Source: LW23 sp041287705
GTDB lineage: Bacteria > Verrucomicrobiota > Verrucomicrobiia > Methylacidiphilales > UBA1321
Length of the DNA: 19,255 nt
Assembly: GCA_041287705.1 (NCBI GenBank)
Contig: JBGGNE010000029.1
Coordinates: 1-19,255 of the forward strand
Direction: 5' to 3'
The notes beneath the pieces are model-generated. The model searched no databases, was not told where the DNA came from, and saw nothing but the letters and a program-made list of their open reading frames with translations. Positions 15,737-19,255 of the stretch are shown here, piece by piece; position 1 is the stretch's first letter; every line of letters begins with the position of its first letter. A program made the position numbers and the translations under genes.

Positions 15737-16663
15737 CTACACATTCCCCACCGCGGACTTCCTGTACTCCCGCGGACTCTGCCCCGTCTTTTGCCGGAAA
15801 CAGCGCGTGAAGTAATTGCTGTCTTCAAAGCCGCATGACTGTGCCACTTCGGCGATGCGGCTGCCTTCTTTGACAAGCTGCTCGCGCGCGCGGCGGATGC
15901 GGGCCTGAAGCACGTAGTCCAGGGGCGAGATACCAAGGGTCTCGCGGAAGCGGCGATGGAACGTGCGCTCGGACATTCCCGCATGCCGCGCCATGTCGCT
16001 CACCATCAGGGGATTCGCCAGGTGGGATTCGATCCACTGCAGAACGCGGGCGAAGCGTCCTTCCACGCGGATGTGCGTGGCGTGGCGGCTGCGCTCGTAG
16101 CTGCGCATCAGCATGCCCAGCATGAGCGTCAGATATGCTTCCGCCAGCAGAAAGCCACCCTGAGCGCCGCGCTTCGTTTCCTCTTCAATACGCGTCGCGA
16201 GATCCTCCATCTGTTCCATTTCCGCAACGTTGAGGTGCAGGCGGTTGGGATAAGTCTTTTCCCTTTCGCCCGTTCTGCGGTGCTCCGTTCCCAGGGAAAA
16301 GAGAGGCTCAAAGCCGGGCAGATCCTTCATTTCCTGCCCCAGCCTATGCAGCACGTCATTGCGGATCAGCACGTTGATCAGGTTCAGATAAACTGTCTTC
16401 TCGAATCCATGCGCGCGGCTGCTGTCGATCAGGAGCACATCCCCGGCCTGGAGGCGGTGGCGAAAGCCGTCCGTAACGTGCACGCCGGAACCAGACATGA
16501 CCGTTGCGATCTCAAAGAAATTGTGGCGGTGCAGCGATATCGGCGGCTGATGCACCTCGCGATGGATCACGACCCGCGCCCGTTCGTTGGGGAAAAAGCG
16601 GGAATCCAGCAGTGTTGCCGGGAGCCTGACAGAGGAGCTTTTAAGGTTGGCGACTCGTGCCAT
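15737..16663 (-). CDS. AraC-family transcriptional regulator
   Basis: A 308-aa regulator. The N-terminal half is a cupin-like effector domain with SLHRHNFFEIATVMSG (His45 and His47), a buried strand G-D-V-L-L-I-D-S and an R-A-H-G-F motif, as in RhaS/RhaR and AraC sugar sensors. The last ~100 residues are the double helix-turn-helix: VSDMARHAGMSERTFHRRF for the first and IAEVAQSCGFEDSNYFTRCF for the second, ending in G-Q-S-P-R-E-Y-R. The ATG at 16663 was chosen because upstream in-frame ATGs at 16744 and 16771 would run into the divergent rhamnosidase gene and add untypical residues. Divergent pairing with a GH78 gene suggests that it activates that gene in response to L-rhamnose or a rhamnoside; that is inference. 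Confidence 0.95.
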   Translation of the reverse strand: MARVANLKSSSVRLPATLLDSRFFPNERARVVIHREVHQPPISLHRHNFFEIATVMSGSGVHVTDGFRHRLQAGDVLLIDSSRAHGFEKTVYLNLINVLIRNDVLHRLGQEMKDLPGFEPLFSLGTEHRRTGEREKTYPNRLHLNVAEMEQMEDLATRIEEETKRGAQGGFLLAEAYLTLMLGMLMRSYERSRHATHIRVEGRFARVLQWIESHLANPLMVSDMARHAGMSERTFHRRFRETLGISPLDYVLQARIRRAREQLVKEGSRIAEVAQSCGFEDSNYFTRCFRQKTGQSPREYRKSAVGNV

Positions 16664-16707
16664 GGCAGGATTATGCTGCTTTTTGGCGGGAATATCAAGG
16701 TAATGCA
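16664..16707. promoter_or_regulatory. 44-bp divergent gap, araC-type gene and GH78 gene
   Basis: Only 44 bp separate the two start codons, so both promoters must overlap each other or the coding regions. AAGG at 16697-16700 sits 7 nt before the rhamnosidase ATG and is a good ribosome binding site. A short symmetric GCAG-GATTAT-GCTGC lies at the regulator side. AraC-type half-sites are too loose to assign by eye. Confidence 0.45.
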
Positions 16708-19119
16708 ATGGCGATGCGATATGCTTGGGTGCAGATGAACTCATCCACAGCTTCCCCTTTCGGCTCTGCACAATGGATCGCGAGCACTCCTACCGGTGGC
16801 GGCCGCGTTATGGCTCCCGCGCCGTTTTTTCGCAAGTCGTTCGAGATTCCCGCCGGACAGACCGTTTCTTCCGCCACACTCACCATTACCGCTCTGGGCC
16901 TGTACGAGGCGGAGCTGAATGGCCGGCGCGTTGGCGATTACATCTTTGCGCCGGGCTGGACGGACTACCGCAAGCGAGTTCAATACCAGCAGTATGACGT
17001 GACGGCACAGATCAGCGCCGGCGAAAACGCGCTGGGCGTCGTACTGGGCGATGGCTGGTACTGCGGCTTTGTGGGCTGGAACGGACGCAATACCTATGGC
17101 GAAAAGCCGCAGCTTCTGGCGCGCCTTGAGGTGACTCTGAGCAACGGCAGCGTGATCGATATCGTGACGGATACGACCTGGAAAACGTCGATCGGCCCGA
17201 TCCTGGAGAACGATCTGCTGATGGGCGAAAGCCATGATGCACGCCGCGAACTGACGGGCTGGTCCAAGGCCGGTTATGACGAAAGCGAATGGACGGCGGC
17301 GCTTTCCGCAAAGACTCCCGAGTGCGCGCTGGTCACCTCCGACGCTCCGCCTGTCCGCGCGACCAGCGAGCTGAAGTCGATCTCTCAGGTGGGCACCGGC
17401 GGCCGCCGTCTCTTTGATTTCGGTCAGAACTTCAGTGGTCGTGTGCGCCTGAAGATCACGGGCACTCCGGGCAAGACCGTGCGTCTGCGCTACGCCGAAA
17501 TCCTCAAGTCGAATGGCGAAATCTATACCGAGAACCTGCGCGCCGCTCGTTGCACGGACTACTACACGGTGGGCACGACGGGCGAGGAAATCTGGGAGCC
17601 GCGCTTTACGTTCCACGGCTTCCGATACGTGGAACTGGACTGGCTGGGCGGGAGCGATGTGGCGGAGGTGACCGGCGTTGTGCTGAACTCCGACACGCCG
17701 CAGACCGGCCGCTTTGCGTGCTCCAACCCGCTACTGAATCAGTTGCAGCACAACATTCTGTGGGGCCAGAAGAGCAACTTCCTGGAGGTGCCCACGGACT
17801 GCCCGCAGCGCGACGAGCGCCTGGGCTGGACGGGTGACGCGCAGGTCTTTGTCCGCACCGCTGCCTTCAACATGGATGTGCGCGGCTTCTTCCACAAGTG
17901 GATGCAGGACGTCCGCGACGCGCAGTTTGCCAACGGAGGCATTCCTTCCGTCTGCCCCGGCGTTCCCGGCGTCGATGAACGCGACGGCGGTCCGGCCTGG
18001 GCGGATGCGACCATCATTTGCCCCTGGACGATCTACCTGTGCTACGGCGATAAGAAGATTTTGGAGGATCACTACACCTCCATGCAGGGCTTCTTCGACT
18101 TCATGGGCAAGGAATGCAGCAAAGGCAATATACGCAGCCATCCCGAAGTGCTTCCGTGGGGCGGCTACGGCGACTGGCTGGCGCTGGATGGCAGCGGCAA
18201 GACCGAAGGCGGCACGCCCGTGGACCTCATCGGCACGGCCTTCTATGCCTATGATGCGGAGCTGCTTGGGAAGATAGCCGATGTGCTGGGCCGCAGAGAT
18301 GACGCCGCAAAATATCGCGCTAAACGCGCCGAGATCGTTCGCGACTTCCAGCGCCGCTTTGTGACACCGGACGGCCTTATGGCTTCGGGAACGCAGACCT
18401 CGTATGTCCTTGCGCTGCACTTTGATCTGCTGCCGCGGGAAGCGCGCGCCACGGCGACAGCCGAGCTGGTTCGCCACATTGAGAAGAACGGCACGCACCT
18501 GGCCACCGGCTTTGTCGGCACGCCGTACCTTCTGCAGGTTCTGGAAGCCAACGGACGCCTGGATGTCGCCTACAGGCTGCTGGAGCAGGAATCCTTCCCC
18601 AGCTGGCTCTTCCCGGTCAAGAACGGCGCCACAACCATCTGGGAGCGCTGGGACGGCTGGACTCCCGAAAAGGGCTTCCAGACACCCGGCATGAACTCCT
18701 TTAACCACTACGCCTACGGCGCCGTTGGAGCATGGATGGTGGCCAGCGTCGCAGGTCTGGAACTGACCGAGGCCGCACCCGGCTACAAGCAGATCGTCTT
18801 CCGCCCGCGCCCCGGCGGCACGATTACCTGGGCTGAAGCCTATCTGCAAACGCCGCAGGGCGAAGCCGGCATCCACTGGAAACGGGGCGAAAGCCAGGGC
18901 GTGTCAGATGTTAACGCACCGATTCATGTCGATCTGACGGTCCCGCAGGGATCAACCGCGATTCTGAACCCGCCGTGCGGCTACGGAATCGCCTCGCGCG
19001 AGAACCTGGAGTTTGCCCCCGGCAAATACGCGCTTGTTCTGGAGAAACTGGCGAGCACATCCGCCGGCGCTGAATCCATAAAGAAGCAGTCAGCCGAAGC
19101 GGTAGCAGTCTCTGCATAA
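16708..19119 (+). CDS. GH78 alpha-L-rhamnosidase
   Basis: An 803-aa glycoside hydrolase that removes terminal alpha-L-rhamnose from plant or bacterial glycans and glycosides by an inverting mechanism. Domains in order: N-terminal beta-sandwich (~36-175, with LYEAELNGRRVGDYIFAPGW and GDGWYCGFVGW), a second beta-domain (~235-320, with GQNFSGRVRLKI), the (alpha/alpha)6 catalytic barrel (~325-690) and a C-terminal beta-domain. The catalytic motif TDCPQRDERLGWTGDAQ carries the predicted general acid Glu370 and Asp364 (equivalent to E636 and D630 of the Streptomyces enzyme); the predicted base is Glu646 in TIWERWDGW. There is no signal peptide, so it probably acts in the cytoplasm on imported oligosaccharides. 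The start at 16708 has AAGG 7 nt upstream; a GTG at 16657 would overlap the regulator. It is divergent from the AraC gene. Confidence 0.96.
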   Translation: MAMRYAWVQMNSSTASPFGSAQWIASTPTGGGRVMAPAPFFRKSFEIPAGQTVSSATLTITALGLYEAELNGRRVGDYIFAPGWTDYRKRVQYQQYDVTAQISAGENALGVVLGDGWYCGFVGWNGRNTYGEKPQLLARLEVTLSNGSVIDIVTDTTWKTSIGPILENDLLMGESHDARRELTGWSKAGYDESEWTAALSAKTPECALVTSDAPPVRATSELKSISQVGTGGRRLFDFGQNFSGRVRLKITGTPGKTVRLRYAEILKSNGEIYTENLRAARCTDYYTVGTTGEEIWEPRFTFHGFRYVELDWLGGSDVAEVTGVVLNSDTPQTGRFACSNPLLNQLQHNILWGQKSNFLEVPTDCPQRDERLGWTGDAQVFVRTAAFNMDVRGFFHKWMQDVRDAQFANGGIPSVCPGVPGVDERDGGPAWADATIICPWTIYLCYGDKKILEDHYTSMQGFFDFMGKECSKGNIRSHPEVLPWGGYGDWLALDGSGKTEGGTPVDLIGTAFYAYDAELLGKIADVLGRRDDAAKYRAKRAEIVRDFQRRFVTPDGLMASGTQTSYVLALHFDLLPREARATATAELVRHIEKNGTHLATGFVGTPYLLQVLEANGRLDVAYRLLEQESFPSWLFPVKNGATTIWERWDGWTPEKGFQTPGMNSFNHYAYGAVGAWMVASVAGLELTEAAPGYKQIVFRPRPGGTITWAEAYLQTPQGEAGIHWKRGESQGVSDVNAPIHVDLTVPQGSTAILNPPCGYGIASRENLEFAPGKYALVLEKLASTSAGAESIKKQSAEAVAVSA

Positions 19120-19138
19120 GCGGGGATCAAACCACTGT

Positions 19139-19251
19139 AAGACCAATCGTAGTTGTTATTTAGCCTTTATACTGCGCCGATTTTGGGAAGCGGGCGAGGC
19201 GGGATTGAGGGAGTTTATTAGAATAATAATCGACCGAAAGCCCAACGCTGC
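19139..19251. repeat. Second copy of the window-start repeat, inverted
   Basis: This stretch matches the reverse complement of bases 26-140 with one single-base gap. The last 63 bp match at 49 of 63 positions by hand, including identical blocks GATTTTGGGA, GATTGAGGGAGT and ATTAGAATAAT. It begins ~20 bp after the rhamnosidase stop and continues toward the window edge. The other inverted arm seen at 192-241 has no counterpart upstream here, so this copy is partial or cut by the window end. No terminator-like hairpin with T-run was seen after the rhamnosidase gene. Confidence 0.7.
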
Positions 19252-19255
19252 ACGA

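Noticed and set aside
17731..18876. Minus-strand open frame of 381 codons
   Set aside because: Antisense to the GH78 catalytic domain, which is intact and well conserved.

Overview
The window is GC-rich and gene-dense, with eleven confident or moderately confident protein genes, one doubtful small ORF and several intergenic repeats. The gene content suggests the PVC superphylum, most likely Verrucomicrobiota. This rests on a DUF4175-type membrane coiled-coil protein paired with a VWA/glutamine-amidotransferase-like membrane protein, a DnaX with a very long Pro/Ala linker, a GH78 rhamnosidase beside an AraC regulator, and weak or absent Shine-Dalgarno sequences. The assignment is an inference from family recognition; there is no rRNA or tRNA gene to confirm it.

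Layout: (1) 1-382 holds no convincing gene. It has a 241-bp element with 50-bp inverted arms and a palindrome pair just past the end of accD. (2) 383-5577, minus strand: dnaX (clamp-loader subunit), a DUF3592-like membrane protein, and accD (acetyl-CoA carboxylase beta), the last two only 3 nt apart. (3) 5959-7297, plus strand: a solitary pstB (phosphate ABC transporter ATPase), a pair of hairpins, and a small Trm112-like protein. (4) 7298-7975: gene-poor, with a 262-bp element made of two inverted 94-bp arms around an AT-rich core. (5) 7976-14694, minus strand: DUF4175-type protein, a doubtful 54-codon ORF, VWA/GATase-like membrane protein, and pgl (6-phosphogluconolactonase). (6) 14916-15701, plus: a CPBP intramembrane protease. 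(7) 15737-16663 minus and 16708-19119 plus: an AraC-family regulator divergent from a cytoplasmic GH78 alpha-L-rhamnosidase, a likely local sugar-responsive pair. (8) 19120-19255: a partial copy, in opposite orientation, of the repeat at the window start.

Most genes are housekeeping and mutually unrelated: replication, fatty-acid synthesis, phosphate uptake, pentose-phosphate pathway. The DUF4175/VWA pair probably acts at the membrane or envelope, and the AraC/GH78 pair is probably a small rhamnoside-utilisation module. I did not find a convincing new multi-gene system. The most unusual signals are the intergenic inverted-repeat families, with members at 1-241/19139-19251 and at 295-367/7626-7887, and a DnaX whose two central zinc-binding cysteines are replaced by aspartates.
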